From Aldersonia sp. NBC_00410 (GTDB lineage Bacteria > Actinomycetota > Actinomycetes > Mycobacteriales > Mycobacteriaceae): a stretch of 64,000 nt of DNA. Positions 48,462 through 57,916 of this stretch are shown here, in pieces (position 1 is the stretch's first letter; each line of letters begins with the position of its first letter). The stretch is taken from contig NZ_JAPENM010000017.1 in NCBI RefSeq assembly GCF_026342035.1, forward strand, positions 1 through 64,000. Direction: 5' to 3'. The position numbers and the translations under genes are program-made. The notes under the pieces are model-generated. The model did no database searches, was not told the DNA's origin, and saw only the letters and a program-made list of their open reading frames with translations.

Positions 48462-49517
48462 TCCTCCGCTCCGCGCAGCGGAGAGTTCGGATCCACAGCA
48501 ACTCGGATGGCACACCGTGCCGTCCACTCCGACGCCGTAGCCGGGCACCGTACCGAGCCGCCGAACGGGTGTCTGCGCCATAACTTCGCGCACGAGTTCC
48601 ACCACCATCCGCGCGAACCGCGGATCGCTCCCCGGCGTAGCGGCGCGGGCAAAACTCAGCCCGAGTTCCTCGGCCTTCGCGGCGGCTTCGTTGTCGAGGT
48701 CCCACACCACTTCGAGGTGGTCGGAGACGAACCCCACCGGGCAGACAACGACCGCTTCCACGCCCCCGCCGGCCAGCGCGTCGAGATGGTCGCAGATATC
48801 GGGTTCCAGCCATGGCACCGATGGCGGGCCGGACCGCGACTGCCACACCAGGTCGTACTCGGTGAAACCAGCTGCGCCGGCGCACAACCGCGCGGCCTCG
48901 GCGACCTGCCGGCTGTAGAGGCGGCCACCATCCACGGGCGGGCCGGCACTCTCATCCGCGGCGACCGGGACCGAATGCGCGGTGAACACCAGTCGCGCGG
49001 CCGCCCGGTGCTGTTCGGGCAGTTCGGCAACCGCAGCGGTGATCGCGTCCGCGAAGGCCGCGATGAACAGCGGGTGGTCGTAGTACTGCCGCAGCCGGGT
49101 CAGGGTCGGCGCACCCGTGCCGACCGCAGCGCGGGCGCGGGCGATGTCCTCGTGGTACTGCCGGCAGCCCGAGTAGCCACCCCAGGCGGAGGTGGCCAGC
49201 ACGAGCGCCGATTCGACGCCGTCCGCACGCATCCGATCCACCGTGTCCTCGACCATCGGATGCCAGTTCCGGTTCCCGAAATACACCGGAAGATCGATTG
49301 CCGCCGTGGCGAACTCGCGCTCGACGTCGGCAATGACGGCGCGGTTGAGCGCGTTGATCGGCGACACTCCCCCGAAGTGGTGGTAGTGCTGCGCCACTGC
49401 CTCCAGCCGTGCCCGCGGGATACCACGCCCCCGGGTCACGTTCTCCAGGAACGGCAGCACGTCTTCGGGGCGTTCCGGGCCGCCGAACGACAGCAACAAC
49501 AGTGCCTGGGCGTCCAT
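48450..49517 (-). CDS. hemH: Ferrochelatase (coproporphyrin type)
   Basis: 355 residues. The N-terminal [20 protein letters not shown] and central LVFTAHSVP are family signatures. Cys118 ([12 protein letters not shown]) and the C-terminal CHPSCCGS cluster match the [2Fe-2S] ligands known in actinobacterial ferrochelatases. The enzyme inserts Fe2+ into coproporphyrin III (coproporphyrin-dependent haem pathway of Actinobacteria). The ATG lies 3 bp after the inhA stop, completing a fabG1-inhA-hemH run as in mycobacteria. Confidence 0.95.
   Translation of the reverse strand: MDAQALLLLSFGGPERPEDVLPFLENVTRGRGIPRARLEAVAQHYHHFGGVSPINALNRAVIADVEREFATAAIDLPVYFGNRNWHPMVEDTVDRMRADGVESALVLATSAWGGYSGCRQYHEDIARARAAVGTGAPTLTRLRQYYDHPLFIAAFADAITAAVAELPEQHRAAARLVFTAHSVPVAADESAGPPVDGGRLYSRQVAEAARLCAGAAGFTEYDLVWQSRSGPPSVPWLEPDICDHLDALAGGGVEAVVVCPVGFVSDHLEVVWDLDNEAAAKAEELGLSFARAATPGSDPRFARMVVELVREVMAQTPVRRLGTVPGYGVGVDGTVCHPSCCGSELSAARSGGSGR
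48464..48483. terminator. Hairpin at the hypothetical gene/hemH convergence
   Basis: CTCCGCT and AGCGGAG pair around CCGCGC, 2 bp after the Rv1486c-like stop and inside the last codons of hemH. There is no U-tract; it is a candidate terminator for the plus-strand gene. Confidence 0.4.
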
Positions 49518-49520
49518 CGA

Positions 49521-50354
49521 TCAGCCCGCGAAGCCCTCCGGGAACCAGGTGTTGTGGCTCGCGCCGCCGTCGACGTACACGATCGACCCGGTGGTGCCCG
49601 GCAGCCAATCCGAGAGCAGCGTCACGATCGACTTGGCGACCACTGTCGGATCGTCGACGTTCCAGCCGATCGGCGACGCACCGTCCCAGTAGGTGTTGAG
49701 CATGTTGAGCTGCTTGGCATCGTCGGTCGCGGTGCCGGCGATCGCCTTGGCAGCGAGCGTCTTGATCGGGCCGGCGGCGACGAGGTTGGAGCGAATTCGC
49801 TTGGCAGCTCCCACTTCTCGTGCCACGTACCGGTTCACCGACTCCAGCGCGGCCTTGGCCACGCCCATCCAGTTGTAGTACGGCATCGCGGTGCGCGGAT
49901 CGAAATCCATGCCGACGATGGAGCCGCCCTCGTTCATCACCGGCAGCACGGCGCGTGCCAGCGAGGCGTAGCTCCACGCGGAGATCTCGAATGCCTTCGC
50001 CGCATCGGAGCCGGGGCCGTCGAGGAACGGCACCGCGTCCGGGCCCATCAGGGTCTTCGGCGCCATCGCGATCGAGTGCAGCACGCCGTCGACGCCTTCG
50101 GGTGCGAGCTCACGGACCTTGTCCGCGAGCGCGTTCAGATCGTCCTCGTTGGTGATGTCCAGCCCGATCGCCGGCGGCACCTCCTGCGGCAGACGCTTGG
50201 CGATGCGGTCGATCAGCCGCAGCCGCTCCGGGATACCGGTGATGACGACCTTCGCGCCCTGGTCCTGCGCCATCGCGGCAGCATGGAACGCGATCGACGC
50301 GTCGGTGATGATCCCGGTGATCAATACGGTCTTGCCTTCGAGCAGTCCGCCCAT
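49521..50354 (-). CDS. inhA: NADH-dependent enoyl-[acyl-carrier-protein] reductase
   Basis: 277 residues. [20 protein letters not shown] (about 3-22) is the NAD site. Ser94 is retained (LHSIAM, 92-97), as are the catalytic Tyr160 and Lys167 in YYNWMGVAK. InhA reduces the trans-2 double bond in FAS-II to extend meromycolate chains and is the isoniazid target. It follows fabG1 by 66 bp and precedes hemH by 3 bp. Compared with the 269-residue mycobacterial protein it is slightly longer at the C-terminal side ([11 protein letters not shown]). Confidence 0.95.
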   Translation of the reverse strand: MGGLLEGKTVLITGIITDASIAFHAAAMAQDQGAKVVITGIPERLRLIDRIAKRLPQEVPPAIGLDITNEDDLNALADKVRELAPEGVDGVLHSIAMAPKTLMGPDAVPFLDGPGSDAAKAFEISAWSYASLARAVLPVMNEGGSIVGMDFDPRTAMPYYNWMGVAKAALESVNRYVAREVGAAKRIRSNLVAAGPIKTLAAKAIAGTATDDAKQLNMLNTYWDGASPIGWNVDDPTVVAKSIVTLLSDWLPGTTGSIVYVDGGASHNTWFPEGFAG

Positions 50355-50420
50355 GTTGTGTCGTCTCTCCCTGGAGTGGTCGAAAGATCTAGTGGCCCCG
50401 GCTATTAGAGAACCGGCTTA

Positions 50421-51146
<726 letters not shown>

Positions 51147-51180
51147 CTATCTGGTCGTAATGGTTCCGCCGGGAGAGGAC

Positions 51181-52176
51181 TCAAGGTAGACGCTGACGAT
51201 AGACCAACGCCGTCGCGAGGCCCGCGGTCGTCAGCACCACACCGAGGATCAGCCACGGTCGACTGGCGTCGCCGCGCGTGGTCTCGTACCCGATCTGTTC
51301 CTCGAGCGTGTCGTAGACCTTGGTCAGTTCTTCGAGGCTGGACGCGGTGAAGAACTGGCCGCCGGAGAGGTTCGCGATCTCGCGCAGGGACGGATCGTCC
51401 ACCGGCACCGGCACTCGCTCGGAACCGCCCGCCTCGTTGGGGATGTCGACGGTGCCATAGCTGGTGCCGAACGAGATCGTCGAGATCGGCACGTTCTGGT
51501 TCTTCGCCTCCCGCGCAGCGGTATAGCCGCCCCGCGGGTCGTCCGGGCTCTCCGGCACCGTCTGTTTGCCGTCGGACAGCAGCACGATCCGCGCGGGCGG
51601 CGGTTCCTCGGCCCCGCCGAGTACCGCACCGAGCGTCTGGATGGACTGCAATGCGGTGAAAATCCCCTCGCCGGTGGCGGTCCGTTCGCTCAGCTGGATC
51701 TGGTCGATCGCCGACTTCGTCTCGTTGCGGTTCGGGGTCGGCGACACCAGGACCGAGGCGGTCCCGGCAAAGGTCACCAGGCCCAGGTTGATACCCGGCG
51801 TCAGCCCGTCGGCGAAGGCCTTGCCGGCCTGTTGCGCGGCCTCGAGGCGGCTCGGCTTCACGTCGGTCGACTCCATCGACAGCGACACGTCGATCACCAG
51901 GATCACGGTGGCCCGGTTGCGCGGGATCTTCTTGTCCTTGGTCGGGCCCGCAAGCGCGACGGTGAACATCAGCAATCCGACCAGCAACAGCGCGATGGGC
52001 AGGTGCCGCAGCCGGCCCGGCCGCTCCGGCGCTACCGATTCGAGTAGTTCGAGGTTGCTGAACCGCAGCATGTGCCGACGCCGACGACGCTGCGCGACGA
52101 TGTAGACCGCGACGAGACCGAGCACCACGAGCGCGAAGATCAACCACCACGGTGATGCGAACTGCGAAAGACTCAC
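51181..52176 (-). CDS. VWA-domain membrane protein (BatA-like)
   Basis: 331 residues, GTG start. Membrane helices lie at about 11-28 and 60-78 and at the C-terminus ([19 protein letters not shown]). The von Willebrand A domain between them has the MIDAS DVSLSM (about 96-101) with the further Thr and Asp (TFAGTAS, LLSDGK). It overlaps the DUF58 stop by 4 bp (GTGA). The trio MoxR ATPase, DUF58 and VWA forms a chaperone system that matures or assembles envelope proteins. It is equivalent to Rv1481. Confidence 0.93.
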   Translation of the reverse strand: MSLSQFASPWWLIFALVVLGLVAVYIVAQRRRRRHMLRFSNLELLESVAPERPGRLRHLPIALLLVGLLMFTVALAGPTKDKKIPRNRATVILVIDVSLSMESTDVKPSRLEAAQQAGKAFADGLTPGINLGLVTFAGTASVLVSPTPNRNETKSAIDQIQLSERTATGEGIFTALQSIQTLGAVLGGAEEPPPARIVLLSDGKQTVPESPDDPRGGYTAAREAKNQNVPISTISFGTSYGTVDIPNEAGGSERVPVPVDDPSLREIANLSGGQFFTASSLEELTKVYDTLEEQIGYETTRGDASRPWLILGVVLTTAGLATALVYRQRLP

Positions 52177-53120
52177 TGGCGCGGCACCTTGCTCGCCGCA
52201 CCGAACGTGTGCCTGCGGGTGGACACGAAACGCACCACATCGGTGATCCAGTCCCGGTCCGTGCGCAGCGTCAGCACCGGGGCGCCGCAGCTGCGCAGCA
52301 CCAGTTCGACCTCGTCACGATGCCGCTGTGCAGCTTCGGCGAAGTCGGCGCGCAGTTTCGGCGTCACGGTGAACTCGCGGGTGCGACCGGTTTCCGGATC
52401 GTGCAGCACGATGTCCTCGACGTCGGGCAGCTCGAGGTCACGTGGGTCGAGCACCTCGACGGCGAGCACGTCGTGTCGTGCGGCCACTGCTCGCAGCGAC
52501 CGCTGCCAGTCGATCGGGCCGAGGAAGTCACTGATCACGACAGCGAGCCCGCGCTTGCGCTGCGGGCGGCGCAAGGATTCGATCGCACCGCGCAGGTCAC
52601 CGCGGACGCCGTCCGGCGCCCTCGGGGTCGTCGCCATCTTCCGCAGCATCGCCTGGGCATGGACCCGCCCGCTGCGGGCGGGCATGCGGACGGTGTCGGC
52701 GCCCGTCGCCACGACCGCGCCGATCCGATTACCACCGCCACTGGTGAGGAAGGTGATCGCGGCTGCGGCGGCGACGACGAGGTCGCGCTTCTCGCAGCCG
52801 GTGGTGCCGAAATCGAGGCTGGCCGACAGATCCGCGACCATCCACGTCTCGAGTTCGCGGTCGGCGACCATCTGCCGCACATGCGGGTGTGTGGTCCGCG
52901 CGGTCACCGACCAGTCCATCTGCCGGACATCGTCGCCCGGCTGATACAGGCGCGCGTCCCCCGGCTCCGAGCCGGGCCCGGGTATCAGCCCGAGGTGATC
53001 GCCGTGCAGCACACCGTCGAGACGACGCCGCACCGTGAGTTCGAGGGTCCGCAACGCCGCGGACAGTCGAGGGTCGCTCAGCTCACCGGCCTGCAGCGAA
53101 GGTGGCGGGTGCGCCGTCAC
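52173..53120 (-). CDS. DUF58 protein, MoxR-associated
   Basis: 315 residues, GTG start overlapping the moxR stop (GTGA). The conserved DUF58 segment is [22 protein letters not shown] (split across about 67-88), followed by a VWA-like half ([13 protein letters not shown] with a D-x-S-x-S-type site). It is soluble and acts between the MoxR ATPase and the VWA membrane protein. Equivalent to Rv1480. Confidence 0.93.
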   Translation of the reverse strand: MTAHPPPSLQAGELSDPRLSAALRTLELTVRRRLDGVLHGDHLGLIPGPGSEPGDARLYQPGDDVRQMDWSVTARTTHPHVRQMVADRELETWMVADLSASLDFGTTGCEKRDLVVAAAAAITFLTSGGGNRIGAVVATGADTVRMPARSGRVHAQAMLRKMATTPRAPDGVRGDLRGAIESLRRPQRKRGLAVVISDFLGPIDWQRSLRAVAARHDVLAVEVLDPRDLELPDVEDIVLHDPETGRTREFTVTPKLRADFAEAAQRHRDEVELVLRSCGAPVLTLRTDRDWITDVVRFVSTRRHTFGAASKVPRQ

Positions 53121-54304
53121 TGCGGCGTGCTGTTCGCGTTCGGGTGCGCGGCGGCCGAAGGCACCGCCTGATTGGGTGCCTGCCCCGGGGCGGGCATCGG
53201 ACCGGCGGGAACGGGACCATTGGCTCCCACCGGCACAGGGGCGGGACCATGCGGGCCCGCAGGCGCGGGGGCGATCGCCTGCGCGGCCACCTGCGGCAGA
53301 CCGACGGTCTGCAACACCCGGGTGATGACGTCCTCCGGCGAAACCTCGTCGGCCAGTGCGTCGTAGGACAGCACCAGGCGATGCCGCAGCACGTCCGGGA
53401 TCACCTCGAGCACGTCCTGCGGGATGACGTAGTCGCGACCGCGGATGAGCGCGAGCGCCCGCGAGGCCGCGATGATGCCCAGGCTCGCTCGCGGCGATGC
53501 GCCGTAGGACACCCAGCCCGCGACGTCATCGAGGCCGAACTCGCGCGGCTTGCGGGTGGCCGCGATGACCCGGACGACGTAGTCGACGAGCGCGTGGTGA
53601 ACGAAGGTGCCGCTCGCCACCCGCTGCAGACGCACCACTTCCTCTGGACCGAGAATCTGCTTGGCCTCCGGCGGCGTCACGCCCATGCGGTAGACGATCT
53701 CCCGTTCCTCTTCGACCGAGGGATAGTCGACGACGACCTTGAACAGGAACCGGTCACGCTGCGCCTCCGGCAGCGGGTAGACGCCTTCGCTCTCGATCGG
53801 GTTCTGCGTCGCCATGACCAGGAACGGCTCGGGCATCGGGTAGGTCTTGCCGCCGATCGACAGGTGCCGTTCGGCCATCACTTCCAGCAGCGCCGACTGC
53901 ACCTTCGCGGGTGCGCGGTTGATCTCGTCGGCAAGCACGAAGTTCGCCACGACCGGGCCGAGCTCGGTGTCGAACTCCTCGCGGCCCTGACGGTAAATCC
54001 TGGTACCGACGAGGTCGGTGGGGACCAGGTCGGGCGTGAACTGCACGCGCGAGAACGAGCCACCAACCACCGTCGCGAATGTCTCGACGGCGAGGGTCTT
54101 TGCGATACCGGGAACGCCCTCGAGCAGCACGTGCCCGCGGGCGAGCACACCCACGAGCAAGCGCTCGACGAGTCGGTCCTGTCCGACGATGACGCGCTTG
54201 ACCTCGTAGATGGCTTTCTCGAGTGTCTGCACATCACGCGCCAGGCTCGCGCCCGTGTCGGGAACGTTTCCTGTCGGAACGTCCACGCGGTCAGTTGAGG
54301 TCAC
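53117..54304 (-). CDS. moxR1: MoxR-type AAA+ ATPase
   Basis: 395 residues from a GTG; the longer TTG start is unlikely. Walker A is LLEGVPGIAKTLAVETFA (about 60-77, GxPGxAKT), Walker B NFVLADEINRAP, sensor 1 VMATQNPIESEG. The C-terminus carries a Pro/Ala/Gly-rich tail of about 65 residues (APAPAGPHGPAPVPVG), disordered and not part of the core. It remodels client proteins with ATP. It heads the moxR-DUF58-VWA operon, equivalent to Rv1479. In mycobacteria ripB lies just upstream; here there is only a decayed fragment. Confidence 0.94.
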   Translation of the reverse strand: MTSTDRVDVPTGNVPDTGASLARDVQTLEKAIYEVKRVIVGQDRLVERLLVGVLARGHVLLEGVPGIAKTLAVETFATVVGGSFSRVQFTPDLVPTDLVGTRIYRQGREEFDTELGPVVANFVLADEINRAPAKVQSALLEVMAERHLSIGGKTYPMPEPFLVMATQNPIESEGVYPLPEAQRDRFLFKVVVDYPSVEEEREIVYRMGVTPPEAKQILGPEEVVRLQRVASGTFVHHALVDYVVRVIAATRKPREFGLDDVAGWVSYGASPRASLGIIAASRALALIRGRDYVIPQDVLEVIPDVLRHRLVLSYDALADEVSPEDVITRVLQTVGLPQVAAQAIAPAPAGPHGPAPVPVGANGPVPAGPMPAPGQAPNQAVPSAAAHPNANSTPQ

Positions 54305-54435
54305 CGACAGTCCCCGCTTCCGGCTCGTCCTTGAACGCGTTTTCGCGTATCGGTACAACTATTCCAGGTGTACGCGAAAGGTGCCGCAAACGCCTCCCCT
54401 TCGGCAACTGCCGCGTCGCACGCCGCGAGCAGTGG

Positions 54436-54572
54436 CGGCCGCCATGCCGCCCGCGCGTGCGGGCCGATCTTCACGACATTGCCGGAATGCGGGGTTCGGG
54501 CATGGTGCCGTCGCCCAGGCGGAGCGAGATGGACCTGCTGTCGTTGTGGCCCCAGTTGTGCCGCTCGGGTGA
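54436..54572 (-). pseudogene. Remnant of an NlpC/P60 hydrolase C-terminus (ripB-like)
   Basis: Reading the minus strand gives LRLGDGTMPEP in one frame, matching LYLGDGTMLEAP of the intact RipA in this window, preceded by a degraded match to RRGDMLFWGSNGSQ. The downstream match to VREDGMMPYV is in another frame, so the piece is frameshifted. At the DNA level it lines up with 59170-59300. By position between moxR and ripA it probably derives from ripB. Confidence 0.75.
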
Positions 54573-54596
54573 GGACATGCGCCGATGTCGATGCCG

Positions 54597-54718
54597 CGAT
54601 GATCCGGCGACTGCGTCGAGATCACACCGCACGGACAGCGGCATCGCCGAATTCGCGGTCACCACCCTCGCCACGTACCCGAAAACACAGTCGTCACATG
54701 CGGAGGAGCCTTCGTGCG
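54597..54718 (+). pseudogene. Sortase gene fragment
   Basis: This stretch lines up with 57627-57788 of the intact sortase: it encodes IAEFAVTTLATYPKTQ against IAEFAVTTVATYPKTQ, then loses about 50 bp, and resumes with the DNA of the catalytic Cys region (GTCACATGCGGAGGAG). The N-terminal two thirds are absent and the deletion breaks the frame. By eye the matching part is close to 90 percent identical, so the copy is not ancient. Confidence 0.8.
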
Positions 54719-55033
54719 CCTCCTCCGGTAGATGGCCGGGAGTTGACCAGCGCCGACACTGCCCGAGGCCGGGCAGACCGATTTCAGGCGCGACAGCGGT
54801 GGAGGTGAGTCCGGATGGGGTGTGGGTATGGCTTTCGCGCGAAGGCCGGCACGAACTATCGCCGACACTGAAGATTCGGCGATTTACTTCCTTGTTCAAC
54901 GCGCTGAACTGCGGCAATTGGTGTGATACCGACTTGGGCCAGGAAAGCGCTCCCCGCGGTTACCGAGGGACGGCAGGGCGATCGCGGCGGCGTGTAATGA
55001 CTTCGGGTGGGCCCCCGATGCTTTCTGTAGATC

Positions 55034-55049
55034 TGTGATTCAACTCACA
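55034..55049. promoter_or_regulatory. Perfect CRP-type site upstream of the repeat protein
   Basis: TGTGATTCAACTCACA is an exact TGTGA-N6-TCACA, the consensus of E. coli CRP and the mycobacterial cAMP receptor Rv3676. It ends 59 bp before the start of the repeat-protein gene, where activation or repression is plausible. No crp gene is in the window. Confidence 0.7.
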
Positions 55050-55108
55050 TTTACCTGGGTACCGTTATCGCTAAGCAAACACTCAGCGCGGCTGCACGGG
55101 AGGGAAAG

Positions 55109-57205
55109 GTGCGCGACATGGCCCGACGAACGGCACGGCATCGGAAAACAAAGACCCCCGGGGCAACCCCCCAATCCGTCCGTTGCGGAGTCCGCTTCCG
55201 CGCCGCCGGCGGCGGACCCGCCTTGCCGGTCGCGATTGCGACCGTAACGGCAATCATCGCCTTCGGCGGCGTCCCCAACGCGTCGATCGCGTCGGCCGAC
55301 CAAACCCTCCCCCTACCTCTCGCGCCGACTGGCGCCGGTCCGGCGGGCGCAGATGGTGGCTTTGGAAGTGGATTTCCGTTTGGCGTCGGTAACGCATTCG
55401 GCTCCGGCAGCGCCGAAGCATTGGGCACCGGCAGCGCCGATGCATTGGGCACCGGCAGCGCCGAAGCATTTGGCGCCGGCAGCGGGCTGGGCGCGGGCAG
55501 CGCCGGCGAGGCGGGCACCGGCAGCGCCGGCGAGGCGGGCGCCGGCAGCGCACTGGGCGCGGGCAGCGCCGAAGCATTGGGCACAGGCAGCGCCGAAGCA
55601 TTGGACACCGGCAGCGCACTGGGCGCGGGCAGCGCCGAAGCATTGGGCACCGGCAGCGCACTGGGCGCGGGCAGCGCCGAAGCATTGGGCACCGGCAGCG
55701 CCGAAGCACTGGGCACCGGCAGCGCACTGGGCGCGGGCAGCGCCGAAGCATTGGGCACCGGCAGCGCCGAAGCACTGGGCACCGGCAGCGCACTGGGCGC
55801 GGGCAGCGCCGAACTCGGCGCAGGAAGCGCGGCCACGCTCGGGGCGGGCAGCGCCGAAGCATTGGGCACCGGCAGCGCACTGGGCGCGGGCAGCGCCGAA
55901 CTCGGTGTCGGAAGCGCGGCCACGCTGGCCGCTCTACTCGGTCTGGGCAGCGGCAGCGCCGCCCTTGGCAGCGCGGAACTGGGTGCCGGCAGCGCGGCGA
56001 CCCTCGGTGCACTACTGGGCCTCGGTACCGGAAGTGCCCTGGGCAGTACCGAACTCGGTACCGGGAGCGCAGCTACCCTTGCTGTACTGCTCGGACTCCT
56101 GGGCAGCGGCAGTGCACTCGGTAGTGCCGAATTCGGTACCGGCAGCGCGCTCGCCCTGGAAGCGCTGCTCGGCACAGGAAGCGCCCTTGGTACCGGCAGC
56201 GCACTGCTAGCCCTGCTCCTCGGCACGGGCAGCTTGGGCACCGGCAGCGCACTGGGGTCCCTCGGCGCGGGCAGCGCCGGCGAATTGGGCACCGGCAGCG
56301 GGCTGGGTTCCCTCGGCACCGGCAGCGCACTGGGATCCCTCGGCGCAGGCAGCGCCGGCGAATTAGGCACCGGCAGCGCACTGCTAGCCCTGCTCCTCGG
56401 CACCGGCAGCGCTCTGGGATCCCTCGGCGCGGGCAGCGCCGGCGAATTGGGCACCGGCAGCGGGCTGGGTTCCCTCGGCACAGGCAGCGCACTGGGGTCC
56501 CTCGGCGCAGGCAGCGCCGGCGAATTAGGCACCGGCAGCGCACTGCTAGCCCTGCTCCTCGGCACCGGCAGCGCACTGGGATCCCTCGGCACAGGCAGCG
56601 CACTGGGGTCCCTCGGCGCGGGCAGCGCCGGCGAATTAGGCACCGGCAGCGGGCTGGGGTCCCTCGGCACCGGCAGCGCACTGGGATCCCTCGGCACCGG
56701 CAGCGCACTGGGTTCCCTCGGCACCGGCAGCGCACTGGCGGTTCCGCTCGGGATTCTCGGCGGCGGAAGTGCACTCGCGATCCCAGGACTTCTGGCGCTG
56801 TTCGGCCTCGGCTCGTCGGGTGGGGGCTCCGGCGGCGGCGCTCCCGGTCCTCAGGCAAGCCCGCAAGGTCCCGGTGGTCCCGGGGGTCCCGGTGGTCCCG
56901 GGGGTCCCGGTGGTCCCGGCGGTCCCGGTGGTCAGGGCGGCGGGGGCGGTGGTCCTTACGGCGGCGGTGGTCCCGGGGGTCCCGGCGGCGGACCGACGGG
57001 CATAGGTGGCGGCGGTGACGTACCTGTCGGGTTCATGGAGAACGTCGCCAAGAATGTCGTTCCCCGCGGCTATCCGGAAACAGGTGCCGGCGGTGCAGCC
57101 CAGCTGGCACGTGACAATGCGGTGCCGTTGACCGGTTTGACTCTTGTCTTGCTTTGCCTTGCAGCGATGATCGGGTCCCGCCGCAGAAGCAACGCTCGGA
57201 GCTGA
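55109..57205 (+). CDS. Giant Gly-Ser-Ala repeat surface protein with sorting-signal-like C-terminus
   Basis: 698 residues from a GTG 5 bp after GGAGG; an ATG three codons on is also possible. A basic N-tail and hydrophobic stretch (about 38-60, ending IASADQ) act as export signal. Residues about 85-560 are GS repeats (GSAEALGT, GSALGAGS, GSLGTGS, GSALLALLLGT). Then comes a GGP/PGG collagen-like stretch (about 585-635). The end has YPETG (655-659), VPLTG (672-676), a hydrophobic segment and RRRSNARS, as in sortase substrates. The sortase gene starts 3 bp after its stop. The likely role is a wall-anchored fibrous coat; no known family is recognised. Confidence 0.75.
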   Translation: MRDMARRTARHRKTKTPGATPQSVRCGVRFRAAGGGPALPVAIATVTAIIAFGGVPNASIASADQTLPLPLAPTGAGPAGADGGFGSGFPFGVGNAFGSGSAEALGTGSADALGTGSAEAFGAGSGLGAGSAGEAGTGSAGEAGAGSALGAGSAEALGTGSAEALDTGSALGAGSAEALGTGSALGAGSAEALGTGSAEALGTGSALGAGSAEALGTGSAEALGTGSALGAGSAELGAGSAATLGAGSAEALGTGSALGAGSAELGVGSAATLAALLGLGSGSAALGSAELGAGSAATLGALLGLGTGSALGSTELGTGSAATLAVLLGLLGSGSALGSAEFGTGSALALEALLGTGSALGTGSALLALLLGTGSLGTGSALGSLGAGSAGELGTGSGLGSLGTGSALGSLGAGSAGELGTGSALLALLLGTGSALGSLGAGSAGELGTGSGLGSLGTGSALGSLGAGSAGELGTGSALLALLLGTGSALGSLGTGSALGSLGAGSAGELGTGSGLGSLGTGSALGSLGTGSALGSLGTGSALAVPLGILGGGSALAIPGLLALFGLGSSGGGSGGGAPGPQASPQGPGGPGGPGGPGGPGGPGGPGGQGGGGGGPYGGGGPGGPGGGPTGIGGGGDVPVGFMENVAKNVVPRGYPETGAGGAAQLARDNAVPLTGLTLVLLCLAAMIGSRRRSNARS
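55652..55783 (+). repeat. Exact 66-bp tandem duplication in the repeat protein gene
   Basis: 55652-55717 and 55718-55783 are identical, each encoding 22 residues (GSALGA, then GSAEALGT twice). A third partial unit follows. Perfect identity indicates recent slippage or recombination and likely length variation between strains. Confidence 0.9.
56255..56578 (+). repeat. 162-bp tandem duplication in the repeat protein gene
   Basis: 56255-56416 and 56417-56578 encode the same 54-residue block, beginning GSLGAGSAGELGTGS and containing the hydrophobic GSALLALLLGT. Only scattered third-position differences are seen (for example GGG to GGA at the first codon). Further partial copies follow to 56740. 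Confidence 0.88.
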
Positions 57206-57207
57206 GC

Positions 57208-57882
57208 GTGGCCGCATCCCCTCGCACGGGGAGAACGCGTTGGACGAGACTGTTCACGCGACTCCTCGTGATAGTGGGTGTGCTCGCAACGGTTTTCGTC
57301 ACCGGGGCTGCCCTGTCGACCCCGACCGATCGACCGCAGGCCGACCCGACAGCGGTCGCACTCCCACCGGGAACTGGTGCGCCGCAGTCGATTCCGCCGC
57401 TGTCGCCGTCAACTCCGCAATCGCTGCGGATACCGGCCATCGACCTGTCGATACCGTTGATCTCGCTCGGGCTCAACGCCGACGGAACCGTGGAAGTCCC
57501 CACCGACTACGCGCAAGCAGGCTGGTACCGGCACGGACCCACACCGGGGGAAGCCGGCTCCGCGGTGATCCTCGGCCACGTCGACTCCTACCAGGGCCCC
57601 GCCGTCTTTTCCCACCTGCGCGAGCTACGACCCGGCGATCGCGTCGAGATCACACGCGCGGACAGCAGCATCGCCGAATTCGCGGTCACCACCGTCGCGA
57701 CATACCCGAAGACACAGTTTCCCGCCGAACAGGTCTACGCGAACACCGACGGAAACCACTTACAACTGGTCACATGCGGAGGAGACTTCGACAGCCAGGC
57801 GCGCAGCTACCGGTCCAACGTCGTGGTCTACACGACGATGATCTCCACCTCACCGGATAGCGCGCGCCACCCGACAGGCTGA
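57208..57882 (+). CDS. Class F-type sortase
   Basis: 224 residues from a GTG after GGAG, 3 bp behind the repeat-protein gene. One N-terminal helix (about 15-36) anchors it outside the membrane, followed by a Pro/Thr linker and the sortase barrel from about 70. Catalytic residues: His124 (ILGHVDS), Cys190 (LVTCGG) and probably Arg199. Sortases cut at an LPxTG-like motif and join the protein to the wall. Adjacency makes the repeat protein its probable dedicated substrate. A broken copy of this gene lies 3 kb upstream. Confidence 0.9.
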   Translation: MAASPRTGRTRWTRLFTRLLVIVGVLATVFVTGAALSTPTDRPQADPTAVALPPGTGAPQSIPPLSPSTPQSLRIPAIDLSIPLISLGLNADGTVEVPTDYAQAGWYRHGPTPGEAGSAVILGHVDSYQGPAVFSHLRELRPGDRVEITRADSSIAEFAVTTVATYPKTQFPAEQVYANTDGNHLQLVTCGGDFDSQARSYRSNVVVYTTMISTSPDSARHPTG

Positions 57883-57916
57883 ACGTCGAGCAGACCCCGA
57901 CAACGCATGGAGTGCG

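Larger units (their letters stand above)
54305..55108. other. Gene-poor region with pseudogene scars between moxR and the repeat protein
   Basis: There are about 800 bp without an intact gene. 54436-54572 is a decayed NlpC/P60 3' end (minus) and 54597-54718 a decayed sortase fragment (plus), both entered separately. 54720-55020 has no recognisable content. The CRP-like site at 55034 and the promoter of the repeat-protein gene end the region. Short open frames across it are interrupted or shadows. Confidence 0.7.

Noticed and set aside
55051-56724. Long minus-strand open frame (about 557 codons, Pro-Val-Ser-Ala-Leu repeats) opposite the GS-repeat gene
   Set aside because: It mirrors the plus-strand repeats, has no ribosome site or export signal, and begins inside the promoter region; the plus strand has the signal and sorting tail.
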